Below are positions 12,901-27,900 of a stretch of DNA of 64,000 nucleotides, one piece after another. The notes beneath the pieces are model-generated. The model ran no database searches, was not told where the DNA came from, and saw nothing but the letters and a program-made list of their open reading frames with translations. Made by a program: the position numbers and the translations under genes. Source of the DNA: Owenia fusiformis (Eukaryota > Annelida > Polychaeta > Sabellida > Oweniidae); NCBI GenBank assembly GCA_903813345.2, contig CAIIXF020000004.1:25175985-25239984 (forward strand), written 5' to 3'. How positions within the stretch are numbered: the first letter of the stretch is position 1; every line of letters begins with the position of its first letter.

Positions 12901-15900
12901 AATAAAGTTGCAGTCACAAGCTCTTATTAGTTCATACTTAACCCACAGAACAATAGGATTCACTCAACTGGCACACTCTTTGCAAAATAGATAAAAATAG
13001 CCTTAAATCATGCAATCAGGCCAGGGTTTTATTTACGAAATTGATTCCTGATGAAGTGTCATGTGATGTAAAATTTATGCCCTGAAAATGAAATCAGTTT
13101 TGCCGCAAAAACAGACACATGCTGGCTTTATATTCCCTATTCCATGATAAAAAGTGTTCTGGTAAACCATTGTAAAGTGTGGCCTTCAATCAGTATGGTG
13201 TAAATATACAGGTATCTGAATCTATGATGGTATGATGTAATATAAATGGAGTAAAATGGATTTATTACACCGTTAAGACAATGTATCAGCCTATTCTCCC
13301 ATGCACATATACGCTTTTTCCAAGAATATACAATGCCGGATACAAGATACCACATAGCACACCTTGCAACTACTGTATGTCTTATGAGGGTTATTTCTAA
13401 TGCAGAGAAGATTATCATATATTTAGATTAGTTCCAAGGTGTACCATGGATCCAATATATGTCATCAACATTGACATGTATTCTTACAAAAATTATGATT
13501 TATATGTACATCCGTGATCTTCCCAGGATTTTTTCTCAAGTGGGTGCAAAATTCTCATTTTCACAATTCTTCAGGTAGGTACAAGACTATTTTCTGAATT
13601 GCAGTTTGGTGCTGCACCCACTTTCTTTAAAGAGATCACTGCACATGATTAGTATTTTAAGATATGTGATATATATATCTTGCTTCAAGACAAAAATTAA
13701 AACATTAAAGCGAGATAACTTTATATTAATATCTATATACTGTATAATGATTCAGTTTTCACTTACCCCCCTATCACACCAAACTAGTTCTTACCCGTTC
13801 TTGCCAGTCCTATGAAAATTTCGTAAAACGGGCTCAATCTGGCTGCGGTCGGGATATATGTCTTAAATAATTAGCTACATCCTTCATAAACAGTGTTCAA
13901 TACGTCCATCTCATTCGCAGTTTGTTCAGGTCGCACCACGTTGGTGTGCAACGTAGTATTAACCGTTCTTAGTGGGTTTTTAGTATGTCAAATCCGTTCA
14001 TGCACAGTTTAAGCCCGCCCGAGAACTAGTTTAGTGTGATAGTAGGGTTATGTCTGTTAAAATACCTGGCTCCTACTTTGACATATTTTTTTGTTCAATT
14101 CTGAATTAATAATTAACATATTTACAAGTGCTCTTATATTAAAGATTTTAATGTTACCTGCGGGGCCATTGTGGCAGTATACAGCCCAATGTCGCCAATT
14201 CCATCGAAAACATCCTCTAGCATCTAACTGACAGTCGGTTCCTCCATCAAACATATATTTACATCTAAAACCCTGGATAATCAAATCCTGTGTCAGTGAA
14301 GTTTCAAAGTGGAGAACTCTGGTGCTGGTATATTGGGGAGGGTACCCAAGGATTTTGCAGATTGTTTTAGCTTCTTGTATGCCCCATATTGTACTACAGA
14401 CTCTACATGATTTACATAATGTTGTAGTTCCCAAGTTTCCTTTATTGTAGAAGTCAAATGCTGGCAGACCTATCAATAGAATAATGGAAGCATAAGAGAG
14501 GACTAGTGTCATACTCTTGAGACAGCCTCACTCTTAGACTTATTCAGGGAAATCATTCAGGGAAAATCTGGTCTACCTCCAGTTGAAAATCTGTTTTTGA
14601 AACAATTTTAAGATTGATTATCCCATCGAACGAAGTTCGGAGGGATAAAGGGAACGCCTCCGTCCGTATGTACGTCCGTCCATCCGTCTGTCCGTCCGTC
14701 CAGGCAATAACTCAAATACCGTTGGCCTGATTTTATTCATATTTTGTACAAATATACCCTATAGGAGTAGAAGTTCTAGTCCAAAGTCGATTTTCAAAAT
14801 GGACACTCATTTAAAAATGGCGGCCATTTTAGTGTCGATTTTACAGTTATTTCAGTGCAATATGTAAAACTGTAATAGCAATATGTTTTAAATGTAAAAA
14901 AATTATGAAGGACATTAATAAAGCTACAAATATAGATATTAAAGAAGCACATGGCAGCCATCTTGAAAAATGGCGGCCTTTACTTGTTATTTTTTTATGA
15001 TTTTTACTATAACTCGAAAAGTAGTGGAGCGATTTTGTTCATATTTGGTATGTGAATACTATAAGCATGGCACACTGTCTAATGACACTTTTGGTAGAAA
15101 GTGGCCATTTTAGAAAATGGCGGCCATTTTTGATAATGGCGGCCATTTTTAAAAATGGTCCAATTTTAACGTATTTTACTATAACTTGAAAAGTAGTTTA
15201 GCGATTTTGTTCATATTTGGTATGTTTCATATTTTATATATGAATACTATAAGCATGGCAAACTGTCTAATGACACTTTGGTTAGTAGGTGGCCATTTTG
15301 AAAAATGGCCACCATTTTTACATTTTTTACTATAACTCGAAAAGTAGTGGAGCGATTTTGTTCACATTTGATATGTGAATACTTTCAGCATGGAACATTG
15401 TCTTATATAACTTTGGGGAGTAGTACATGTATGCGTTTTTTCAAAAATTTTATAGGTGGCTACTTAAAAGCATATCATTTCTTCTGATGACAACTTGGCT
15501 AGTGAGCAACCATTTTGAAAATGGTGGCCTTTCTGGTGTGTTGTTTTATGATGTTTGCTATTATTTTGTTATATATTTCGTTTGTAAAAATGCCAGCCAT
15601 TTCTGTTTGATGGGATTCGCTACGCTTTGGCATTGCCGTTGTTCTGGTTATTATAGCATACATAAAAATTGGCCATATTTTGCAAAAAGATTAGACTCGG
15701 TTTGGAGAACGAAGTTCATCAGTCTATTGCACGTTAGCCTGCTTTGGGCAATTTTGATATTTTTCAAATTGTAGATTTAAAGGTCCTCTTTTGAATATCC
15801 ATAATTTAATTTGGGCATTATTTTTATATTTTTCATAAAAAATATTAGCCCAGTAGACTGATGAACTTTGTTCTCCAAACTGAAACTCTTTTGAAATTCT

Positions 15901-18900
15901 AGTTTGTACATACCTGTATAAGGTCCCTCACTCTCAAGGTGTACATTCAGTTGACTCATGTCACATGATAAAAGTATTATTGAACAAGGGTACCTGTTCC
16001 TGTAATTACAAACATACTACAAGATATGGACAGTTGACTTAGTGCGTTCAGTGGTTTTTCTTAACAATTCAGAGTGTATATAAAGTGAAATCTTTTAAGA
16101 TAAGTCAAAAAGGCAAAGTGTATTTTACCTAGAATATCATCAACCTTGATGTAGCATGAATGTTTCAACCTTTATTTAACATTGATTTATTATTGATTTA
16201 AGCCTTGATTTAACCCCTACATCAACCCATCCAGCAATTATGGGTGAATCAATGCTTGAAAAAATCAAGGTTGAATCGATGTTTATTTCATGTTCAATCA
16301 ACATTGAGGAATCTTTGCTGTGTAAATCGCTGGCCATACTACCCTTGGATTTTTACTGGTGGTTTTGTAGTATTGATACTCCATATATAATAATCTAAAA
16401 ATAAAACACTCTGATGATGCCTATACCCACCCGTTTCTATACACTGCTGCCTTCCTTTCCAAGGTATAATGTTTGCATTCTTTGAGATGACTTTCTGTCC
16501 CATTACATTCAACCTTTGTCTCCATGATAACAGATCCAAATCTTGGTTCGACCAGTTTTGACAGGATATTTGTTGAATCTTTATAACCCATCGATCGACA
16601 CATGACTCTTGAGTTATTATAGCTCCATCTATGGGCACATACTGGAATCCAGCTTATTTCGTCCTTAGTGTTTGTAAGTAGACGGCCACGCCATGAATCT
16701 TCAAGGTGGAACTTGAATTCTAAAATTCCACAAAAATGGTAGACGTTATTGTCATTTTGTTAAAATTCAACATTATATGTCAAAGCAACATTGGAAATGT
16801 TCCAGGACTTTTTCATCAATTTAGCAAAAGCAAGGGATTAAATGTATGAATTGCAGCTTTGTTTAAAAAAAATAATTTTCATCGTTACCTATTGTGTCTT
16901 TGTGGCAGTATACAGCCGGGTGTTGCCGCTTCCAGCTATAACATGAATAAACCAACTGGCAGTGGGTTCCTCCATCAAACATATCTTTACATCGTAACCC
17001 TTGCATAAACATATCCTGTGTCAGTGACGTTTCAAAGTGGAGAACTCTGGTGCTGGTATATTGGGGAGGGTACCCAAGGATTTTGCAGATTGTTTTAGCT
17101 TCTTGTATGCCCCATATTGTACTACAGACTCTACATGATTTACATAATATTGTACTTCCTAAGTTTCCTTCATTGTAAAAGTCAAATCCTGGCAGACCTT
17201 CAATAGAATAATAATATTCAATAGAAACCAGGGAGCCTTCACTTATGAAAACGCTAACCTAATTTAGGTTTAAAAGTTCTGGAATATTTTTAAATTGGCA
17301 TAACTTTGTTCAAGATTACTTCAGCATACTTTTGATACAAATTGGCATTTTTAAAATCAACATCGTATCAGCAAATTAAAGCTCCAATGCAATTCTAGTT
17401 TCTACATACCTGTATGAGACCCCTCACTCTTAAGGTGCACATTCAGTTGACTCATGGCACATGATAAAACTATCTGTGAACAAGGGTGCCAACTCCTGTA
17501 ATTACAAACATACAAGGGAGTAGGTAATAGACACTTTTTACACAGAAATGGATCAATCTATTTCATATTTGATCTTGGTCTATGAGAAGCATCTGTATGA
17601 AAAATTATCTATAACTAATTGATAGTAGTGGTCAGTACCTTAAATAACCATTGTCTAGCTTAGTATTTCCCTCTGGCTTAAACAAGTGATTTTTCAGTAT
17701 AAGAACTTTATAATTAGGAATAAATATAGTGATAGACCATTCAATATGGTGAAATTCGGCATGAGTTGGACAGAATGTCGTACTAGGCACAAACCGAAAG
17801 AGAAATAGAAAACGCTCTATATTAGCTATGCTGCATTCTGATTGGTTGAGAAATTCAATTAGAGCACGGTCATGTTTTAATCTCAAATAAAGCTTTCACC
17901 AGTTTCCATATTTTGCAGTAGCTTTTTCCCAAGTAAGGTGGATGCAGTCTTTAAGATGATGTTCCATCCCATTACATTTTATGTCAGTCTTAACTACAAT
18001 ATATCCATAGTTATATGGTATCTGTTTTGAAATAATCGTGCTTGTTGAATCATTATATCCCATCGATCGGCACAGGACTCTTGAGTTGTTATAGCTCCAT
18101 CTATGGGCACATACCGGAACCCAGCTTGTTTCATTCTTAGGACTTGTAAGTAGACGGCCATGCCATGAATGTTCTAGGCGGAACTTAGAACTGAATACCA
18201 CTAAAATCCCACAAAATTGATATTATATAAAGTGTGGTATTGTTTTAGTGACAATATGGCAGACAACAAACAGAGAAAAATGCACGAATTAACAAATTCA
18301 TCAAATAAGGAGATGAGGTTACGATGAACGTTAATTGAGAATATTGGATATGATTATTGACCTATTTGATGGTTAACTATGGCTATTAACCCCTACCACA
18401 GATGAAAGGAATGTAAGCGATGCATACAAAACATGCAATTTCAATCATTCTGTTACAAAATGTAATCCTCTAAATAGTTTAATAGTAAACAGTTCATGTT
18501 AGCCAAAATTATTTTCTCCTTTTCACATACATGTGAACACCTACTAATCGGAACACTTTTGTCCAGTGTCAGAGGTATTTGAATTAGACATGTTTTTTAG
18601 GTTTTAGTCAACTTACAATTTTGGACATTGGGGCATCGCACCATTGCAAGTTTTTTGGAGCAAGCATCACTAGAACGACTAATATAGAAAGTCATATGCA
18701 TCGACTTTATTTGGCATTCTTCTATGGTATTTTCTGTTCCTTTGCAATGAATATTAATTGGTGATTCAGTATAATTTAACAGGTTATAAGATCCTCGCTG
18801 GACTGCAACATAACGAAATGTAGCATAGTATAGGTATCCTCCAAAACCTTGACAGATTAATCTAGCTGCCTGTATATTTGTCTTACAAACGGGGCGCCAT

Positions 18901-21900
18901 CTTTTGTCAATGTTAGCTTCAAGGATTCCAAAGTGAACTGCAGCATTAGTTGATCTTATGTTTATTGGAATTTTCTGACATATAAGGGTGCTAATTTTAG
19001 TACCAGGACAGTGAATTGGGTATATTTTTTGAACAGGTTCTTTATGTTTACATTGTTGTATATGACTCTCGTTGCCATAGCAATGAACCTGATGATACCA
19101 AGCTGGTCTCTTTCGTGCCCATTGCTCTCTTGGCATTTGGACGATTTGTCCGTTTGCTGCATCTTTTCCGAGTTGTCGACATAACACTTTACCAATGGTT
19201 TCTGGCGCTGTTGAGGAAAGGCAGATATGACCCCAGATTCCATCATGTAGCAATTGGATGTCATGTGATTCATCAAACTTTATGTCATCCTTGGAATCGT
19301 GTTCATGGCATATAGCAATGGCATCATGGTTTTTCTGAAGAATTTGTTATAATAGCTAGTGCTAAAAGACATGCATACAAGTCCCTCAGTAAAATTTAGA
19401 AATTATGGTTCAGTTATCTAGATATTAGAGTGGCTAAGATATGTTAGAGGTGTCACTGGTCAGATATTCTTCTGGTCGGGTCAGGCCACAAAAAGTTCGC
19501 GGGTCAGGTAATTTCGGTTCGGGTCAGAAGAAAACAGAAAAATTAATTTAGTACAAGGACTGAAAAGACTGGGTGAATACACATCACATTATAAGACTGT
19601 TTAAGCCTGCTCTTCATATTATACTTTAATAAAGTAATTCATAGGGGTCATAGAATTGAAACATGTACATACATAACAGTGACCAACTTGTTGCCAAGGA
19701 TTATGAGCACATTCTCCAAGATATTCCTCTCTCCCTGTACAAGTGAAGTTTGACACACCATAACCTCTAACTCCACGGCCCCATTCTTTGGTATTCATCC
19801 TATCTCTAATGCTATCTGTATAGAAGGGAATAGTAAAAGAAGTAAAAGCTAAATTTTACATGTATTACATGTATGTATAGGTAAAGATATATAGTAAAAC
19901 CTGTGTAATTGGAACTTATTTGGTACCTCTAGAAAGTGTTCCACGTTGGAGGAAATGACCTAGTGGTTTCGTGTCACTATCCTAATCTTGGTACACATTT
20001 GATGGTGGTCCAAGTCCCTGTTCAACCTTTTTTATTTATTTTTATTTATTAAATGGTTGCGCTTTACTTAAAGCATTAATAATCTCGTCAGCTATATGAA
20101 AATTGTAAAATTATATATGTCCAAATATTTTGTTATAACAGAAGATTTGCCTTTAATATATAAGAAAGAATAGGTATCGATACGGTGAACTGAATTCAAC
20201 ATTGTTTTTCTCTTAAACCAGTATTATTGAAAACATTCTGTAAAAAACACGGTATTTTAGGTAATGTTGACTGACTGGAAAATTATTTAGAAATATTTTA
20301 TATAACTGTTTCTGTTAACATTTTTTGTTTTTTAGTGCAATTGCTTTTGCTCCTTTCTACCAATTCTTGAGAATGAAATAAAATGTCTTGCCAAACCTTG
20401 TTGCAACAAAATAGCATATACAACATGTTTTAAGACCTCTCAATATCAAGTTAAACAAAGGAATTTTCGGTTGATTTTAAAAAAAAGTATTCAAAAACAG
20501 AATCCCCTCAAAATAGATAAAAATCAAGATTAACCTTTTATTTCATTAACAAGATACTTTTTTAAATTCAACCAAAATGTCCTTTGTACAATTACAATAT
20601 TGATAGACCTAAACATGTTGCGTTTATGTCATTTTGTTCCAATTTAAAGGTTCGGAAAGATGTTTCATTTCACTCTGGAAACATGATACCAAGAACAAAA
20701 CAAGTGTTTGATGTGTTTTCTAAAACAATAAAGATGAAACTATAATATATTTTTCAAATTATATTGTTACCATTCAAAAGATGACCATTATTTTGATAAT
20801 GTGTTAAATTTTTTTATGACTGGTTTTAGTGAAACGTGTGTTCAAAAAGTTCACCATATCGATACCACTCCTTTACTTTGGATTTAACTGTTGGTGAATA
20901 CTGTCAACCAATTGAATTGTTTATTTACTGGTCATTTGTACATGCTTAGTGACAATAGCAGAATTATCCACCCAAAATCTACCATCTTGGTTAGTCCCAT
21001 ATATTTGATCTTACCTGAAGCGTATATGGGAATCTGTGTTCTGTTTGCATCATAACCAAGTTGCCTACAGACAACTTGTGCATCTTCCAAAGTCCATCCA
21101 ACATTGCAGACTCTCACCCACTTTTTGTTATGTTTTTGTTTTATATCTCCATGAAAGACTTCTACTCTTCCTTTATTAGAGTGATTCCCTAAGAGTCTTA
21201 CATCATAGTTGCTGTAGATAATTCGAGCTTTAAATGCTATAAGAAAATGACAGTTTTAAAGAAGTATCCCCTTAGTTTTATTTTATTTTTTGAATGGAAA
21301 TGTTTTATCTGTTATAAACATCCCGAGCTTTGATTCTAAGAAAATGACCATATTGAAGAAAATATCCAATCGGCCTCTGGAATACACAAAGTGACAGGTA
21401 TACCAGTCATAGAATTTATCACTTAAATGACTCCAATATTTTACTTTCACATATAACGTTAATTCCTACCTTCTGTTTTGAAAACCCCTAAGAGGCAAAA
21501 TAATAGAAATATTATTGGTCCAACGCTGCTCTCTGCAATCCCCACCATGTTTTACCAATATTTTGTAATACAATAAAGATCATTTTATTAGACATGATTC
21601 AAAAGGTCAGATCCATGAAATGTCAAATTCGTGACTGTGCAACATGATGTTATAAAATGTTGCGGTTTGTTGAAGGATATATTGAATATGATATATGCAC
21701 TCAATATTCTCCCCAGAATTTATTCTCAGATGGTTTTTACAATTAAGACCAAATTTACTCAAGCTATACCTATTTTTCATGATTTTTTATTTTCAAGTGA
21801 GTCCAAATGGATTCTTAATTGGGTGCAAGCATATTATCAAAATCTCAAGTGGGTGCAATACCCACTTGCTTAAATGCTGGGGAGATCACTGCCACTGAAA

Positions 21901-24900
21901 TAACACTTCTGAATTATTATGTCATGCCACCTTTTTATATAAATGGTTTCAAAGGATTTGTATCGATATGGAGAACTGAATTCAATTGAACAATGTTTTT
22001 CTCTTAAACCAATCATTGAAAATATTCTGTAAAAAACATGGTATTTTATGTAATGTTGACTGATTGACAACAATTTAATGTGAAAATTATTTAGAAATAT
22101 TTTATATAACTGTTTATGTTAACATTTTTGTTTTTGTTTGTGCAATTGATTTCGCTCCTTTCTACCAATTCTTGAGAATGAAAAAAAATGTCTTTCCGAA
22201 CCTTGTTGGAACAGAGGTTATACAACATGTTTTTAGACCTCTCAATATTATATTTATACATATACAAAGGAATTTTTGGTTGATTTTAAAAAGTATTCAA
22301 AAACATTAAAACAAAATCCCCCCAATATAGATAAAAATCAAGAAAAACTTTTTATTTCATTAACAAGATACTTTTTTAAAATCAACCAAAATTTCCTTTG
22401 TACAATTACAATATTGAGAGACCTAAACATGTTTTGTTTATGTCGTTTTGTTCCAATGAGGCTCGGAAAGATGTTTAATTTCACTCTGGAAACATGATAC
22501 CAAGAAGAAAACAAGTGTTTGATGTGTTTTCTAAAACAATATAGAGAAAAGTATATACATTTTTTCAAATTACATTGTTACCATTCAAAAGATGACCATT
22601 AAATTTACGATGTGTTAACTTTTTAGATTTTTTTTATGACTGGTTTAAGAGAAACGTGTGTTCAAAAAGTTCTCCATATCGATACCACTCCTTTTCAGAA
22701 AAATATTCAAAAACAATTATGGAAATGTCGTTCAATCATAATTAAAAAAAATTATTGTGAATTATGCATACAACAGTATATTTATTCAAATATCATGAAA
22801 TAGACATAATTCCATACAAATTATAAGTATTTGCTTCATATTAAAGGTCACACCCATACAAAAGTTAATTACTAAACCCTTCATATTTTTCCTTAAGAGG
22901 TGAATTTGGGTGCCCATAGAAAGCTGTCTGGGGTAGTTATAAATAGCGCATATTATGCAAGAACAGTTAATTCTGACCTATAAATGCGCTGTATCAATAT
23001 ACAGGGTGTCCAATAAAATAATTTTTGTTGTTTCGGTTGCTATAGCAACCACAACTCTGGCCAATCAAATAGAAGACGCTTTAAATTCACTGAATAAGGG
23101 TAAAATAGTTTGAACTACAAACTCTGAGAATTTCATCAAGATTGGTGCAATATTAAGAAAGTTACAATATCTTTCACCTTATTTATTGGACACCCTGTAG
23201 ACATTATTTTGGCGCAAGATGGTATCCTTTTTAATGTTGGCATTTAACAACAGCTGACCTAGTGCAAACAGAAGTCAAGTGTGAGTTACATTCTAAAAGG
23301 CTCTCACCACTTTTACAATCAGCTGTTATGAAAGATGGCTTTGATCTGGTATATGGTCTGAAATGATGCAATACTTTAATTCGTCGTGACTTTTGATGGC
23401 ATACAGCCCACTGTATGCTTGTAACATTTACCTTATCAACACAAAAATACCTCGGTTCTAACTTTCCGACCATTAATAAAGTTTCATGAAATACATTCGT
23501 GTTGATTTTCTTTTTCGTATTTTCTATCCTTAGTTCGCAAAATACAGTTGCCCGTTTGTGTCTATCACAAGACATGTTCGATCCATGGTTATAGGTGCAT
23601 TCAGATAGATGGTGCTCATCTCCATGGCATTTTACATCACTCATAACAATGACATCATTTAGGTTGTGCCCCGCACCAAAGTGGGCAAAGTTGTTAGTTT
23701 GGTCATCTGTCATTATGTATCGTTCTGAAACAGTTCTCTACTTATGAATTTCCATAATCCTTTACAACTGAACATCAGATAGCTTCTAGGTTGCAAAAAA
23801 TAAAATTTTGAAAATACAACATTGATTGATTTCTGTCAATTGATGTAACGTAGGTATGGCAAGAGGTCATTGCTTTGCAATTTCCTGTATTCCCTGAATT
23901 TCTATACTGTCTTTCCTTTAGTCAAATCAACAGTGAATGTTTTGAGGAAGAACTAAGTCTAAAAGAAAAATAATTTCAGCTTACTCGTTGAATTAGTGGG
24001 AATATATCCCCGACAGGCAACCGTTGTTTCATTGATTCCCCAGCCTTTGGCACATACTGCACCCCTCTTGTTGTTGTAATGTATCTCAACCTGCCCATAA
24101 CCTTTTGAGAGCAGCTCTGGCTTAGCAGTAAAGTTTCTGGGTGGGGCCTCTGAAAAATATCATCAGGAGATAAAAAGGCCCAAGGATAAAGTTTATAGAT
24201 ATATGTTTAGCACATACAAGTCCTCTAGCACCTTCTTTGAAATAGATATGCTGTTAAACATAATGATGATAATTATGTCACCACAGAAATTTTGACAGAA
24301 ATAACTTTTTAATTAGTATTTGAAGATAAAAGTACATCAAAAGTATTGGTAATATACAACAAAAAGGTCTCTAACCTCTTTAAAACCCAGAGTGACGGAT
24401 AATTGTCACTAAAATTTTAGCTGCAAACTTGACATATTTTGTTCAATTTACAAACATTATGTATCAACATAGTGTATGGTAAAATGCTTTTGTATTAAAG
24501 AGGTTGATGATACCTGGAGGTCCGTTGTGACAGTTAACAGCTATATGTCGCCAATTCCATCGAAAACAATCAGTATCAACCAACTGGCAGTCTATACCCC
24601 CATCAAACATATCATCACATTCAAACCCACGCATATACGTATCATTAGTTTGTGTAGTTTCAAAGTGGAGGGTTCTCGTGCTGCTATATTGGGGCAGGTA
24701 CCCGAGTACTTTGCAGATTGTTTTAGCTTCTTGTATGCCCAATTTTGGATTGCAGACTCTACATGATTTACATGTTGTGTGTCCACTGTCTGTTACATTG
24801 TAAAAGTCAAACACTGGTAGACCTATCAATGAAATGATATCTTCTTACTATATAGCCTGGTCTCTGTCTATCTCTCTGTTTCTATATCTATCTCTCTGTC

Positions 24901-27900
24901 CAAACTTCTCCTAGACTGTTCAGCCTTATGGACAAAACACGTGGTCAACATACTAAGTGAATGGGTATTCTATGAAGGTCAGAAACTGAAGTCATTCCAA
25001 GGACAAAGGTGAATATACTAGGTATTTGGTGCTGAGACCCTGGGGGACTAATCATTAGGTTACCTGATGTCGAGGTCATTCCAAGGTCATTATCTAAGTA
25101 TTTGGTATTTTGAGGCATTTTTGGGCTTCTGTGACCCTTGGCAACCCATGATTAGGTCATCTTTGGTCAAGGTCAGCTGTTGTTTGTCAAGGTCAAATGT
25201 TAAAATCTAGGTATTTGGGGTTTTTAAACCCCTAGGGATGTTGTGACCCTGGATTGCCCATGATTAGGTAACCTGAGGTCAAAATTATTCAAAGGTCAAT
25301 ATTTAGTTATCATGCATTTTAATTTATTCAGGGGCTACTGTTAACCTTGGCAACCCATGATTTGGTGAACAAGGTCAAGATCAATTTTTATAAGTCAAGG
25401 GCATTCCAAGGTCAAGGGTCAATATCTTGGTATTCAGCATGTTAAAGACTATGAGGGACTGTTGTGACCCTTGACAACCATGGTTAGGTAACCTGAGGAT
25501 AAGGGCAGCGTTTAAAGTTCAATTTAGTTTGTGTTCTTAAGACCCTTTAGGGCTGCTTTGACCCTTGATGACCTATGACAAGATAAGCTGGGGTCTAGGT
25601 CAAGTTCATGAGTCAATGTTATTCCAATGTAAAAGATGGATACTCTGTTCACTCAAACAGGTAGATTGCTAGGTCAATTAAAACAGCATAGATCAGTTTC
25701 AATTCTTTTATTATCCATCTTTGAACAAGTCATTTCAGGTTGTAGGCTCATGTAAACCCGATTTTTAATCACAAACTGTATGATTTACACAATATACACT
25801 GTTATACACTGTAGAGGTTAAATACTGGAAGACCTACCAATGAAATGATGTATATGTACAATGGAGGCTTGGGGTAAGCTTTTGAGACGCCCGAGTCCTA
25901 GATTTTAACCACCTAGAGTGACCTTCTGTTGAAAAAGTTTTTTAGGAGAGATAGGATATATTGGCATTATTATGTTCAAAATTTGCCACTTCTAGTAAAA
26001 GTCCATGTGCAGTTCTCTTTCAAGTGAATATTGTTTTAATAAAAACCACTGTATTTATGGCCAGAATGTAATCATGGTTAAGATATGACTTGCCATACTG
26101 CACATGGACCTTTACCTTCCAATTCTAATTTCTACAAACCTGTATAGGGTCCTTCACTCTCAAGGTGGACACCTAGTTGCTTCATGTCACATGATAAAAG
26201 TATCAGTGAACAAGGGGCCCAACTCCTGTAAATACAAACATGCAGTAAAACATGTTTGAGTGAACACCTTCCTCTACTGAACACCTCCCTCTAGAAGACA
26301 CCCTTCCTCCATTCATACTCTACTGACTTCTGTATGAATTACCCTCTCTGTAGTGAGCACCTACCAACACTGAACATTTTTTCTGGGCAAAAAAGAAGGA
26401 ACCATTTTTATGTCACCACCATGTGTACTGGGAGGTTTTGGATATGGGGTTCGTCCAGAGGGAGATATTCATATATACCTGAGAGACCATGCCTAACTTC
26501 ATGCCATGATACTTCATGGTGTGGAAATAAACATATAATTCATATTAAATTCATTTTAAGTATGTAATAGTTTTATTTTTAATTTTTTGAACCTCTTGAC
26601 TACCTGGAGTGACGAGATTTCTCATCACCTCAGAAATGACTTTGAAATCCAGAGTGACGAGAAAATCCATCACAAAATGTTTCACTAATTTAAACAATTT
26701 TCATCCAATTTACAGGAAAATTGTTTTAAAATGTGAAGAAATGATCTCTGCCATCTAATTTTACTAAGTTTAGCATTTTTAGTTGTATAGGTAATAGGTA
26801 TGTTGTAAAGGGTTGTAGTAAATTGTCAAAGGTGGCAAAAATGAAAAATTCTCTGGTTTTAACCGATTTTAGAGCCTGGGATTCAAGAAGTTAAATGGGA
26901 AGATATGCCAGAGATTCGGGAGATATGGAGGTTTTGGATATGGAAACCTCAAAATCAGGAAATATCTTACCAACTTACCTCCCTAAAACTCTACTTTGCA
27001 TAGGATATACTTATACTCACCCAGTCAATATCTCTTTCCAAATATAATGTTTGCATTCTTTAACATGACGTTCTGTTCCATTACATATCACCATTGTCTC
27101 CACGCTATAAGATCCAAATCTGGGTTTGATCAGTTTTGAGAGAATAACACTTGTTGAATCATTGTAACCCATTGATCGGCACATGACTCTTGAGTTGTTA
27201 TAGCTCCATCTATTGCCACATACAGGAAGCCAGCTTGTTTTGTCCTTTTTTGTTATGTTTGTTAGTAGAAGGCCACGTTCTGAATCTTCTAAGCGGAACT
27301 CCAAATTGGGGTCCACTTAATTCCCATAAAAATGATAGTGATTGAGATTTACTTTCAAACTTCAAGAGAACATAGAAATAGAAAGGAATGCACAACCTAA
27401 AAATTACAGGGTGACCCAATAAAGCAGAACATATATTCAGCAGAACAGATTTGTTGTTTTGTTTCTGGGGCATCCTATAAATTATCAAGTGACAGAAAGA
27501 GACTTTTTGTTACCTGCAGTTCTGTTATAACAATAAACACCTGGCTGTTTCGATTTCCATGTATTACAACCAGTATCAACCAACTTGCAGTGTGTACCGC
27601 CATCAAACATATTTTTGCATTCAAAGCCCTCCATATACAAATACATATACCTATCCTTTGGCCTTACAGTTTCAAAGTAGGTGAATCTGGTGATGGTATA
27701 TTGAGGCAGGTAGCCAAGAAGTTTGCAGATTGTCTCAGCCTCTGTTATGCCCCACTTTGAATTGCAGACTAGTTTACATGTTTTACACAGGACTGTAGTT
27801 CCATATCTTCCTTCATTGTAGAAGTCAAATGCTGGCCAAACTGTCAAAAGAATAATAATATTTAATGAAAACAAGAGCTATCACTCGTCACATTTGTTGA

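Noticed and set aside
16339-16638. 99-codon minus frame ([13 protein letters not shown])
   Set aside because: It is a shifted frame of SRCR gene A exon 8; the correct frame contains [12 protein letters not shown] and joins both neighbours in phase.
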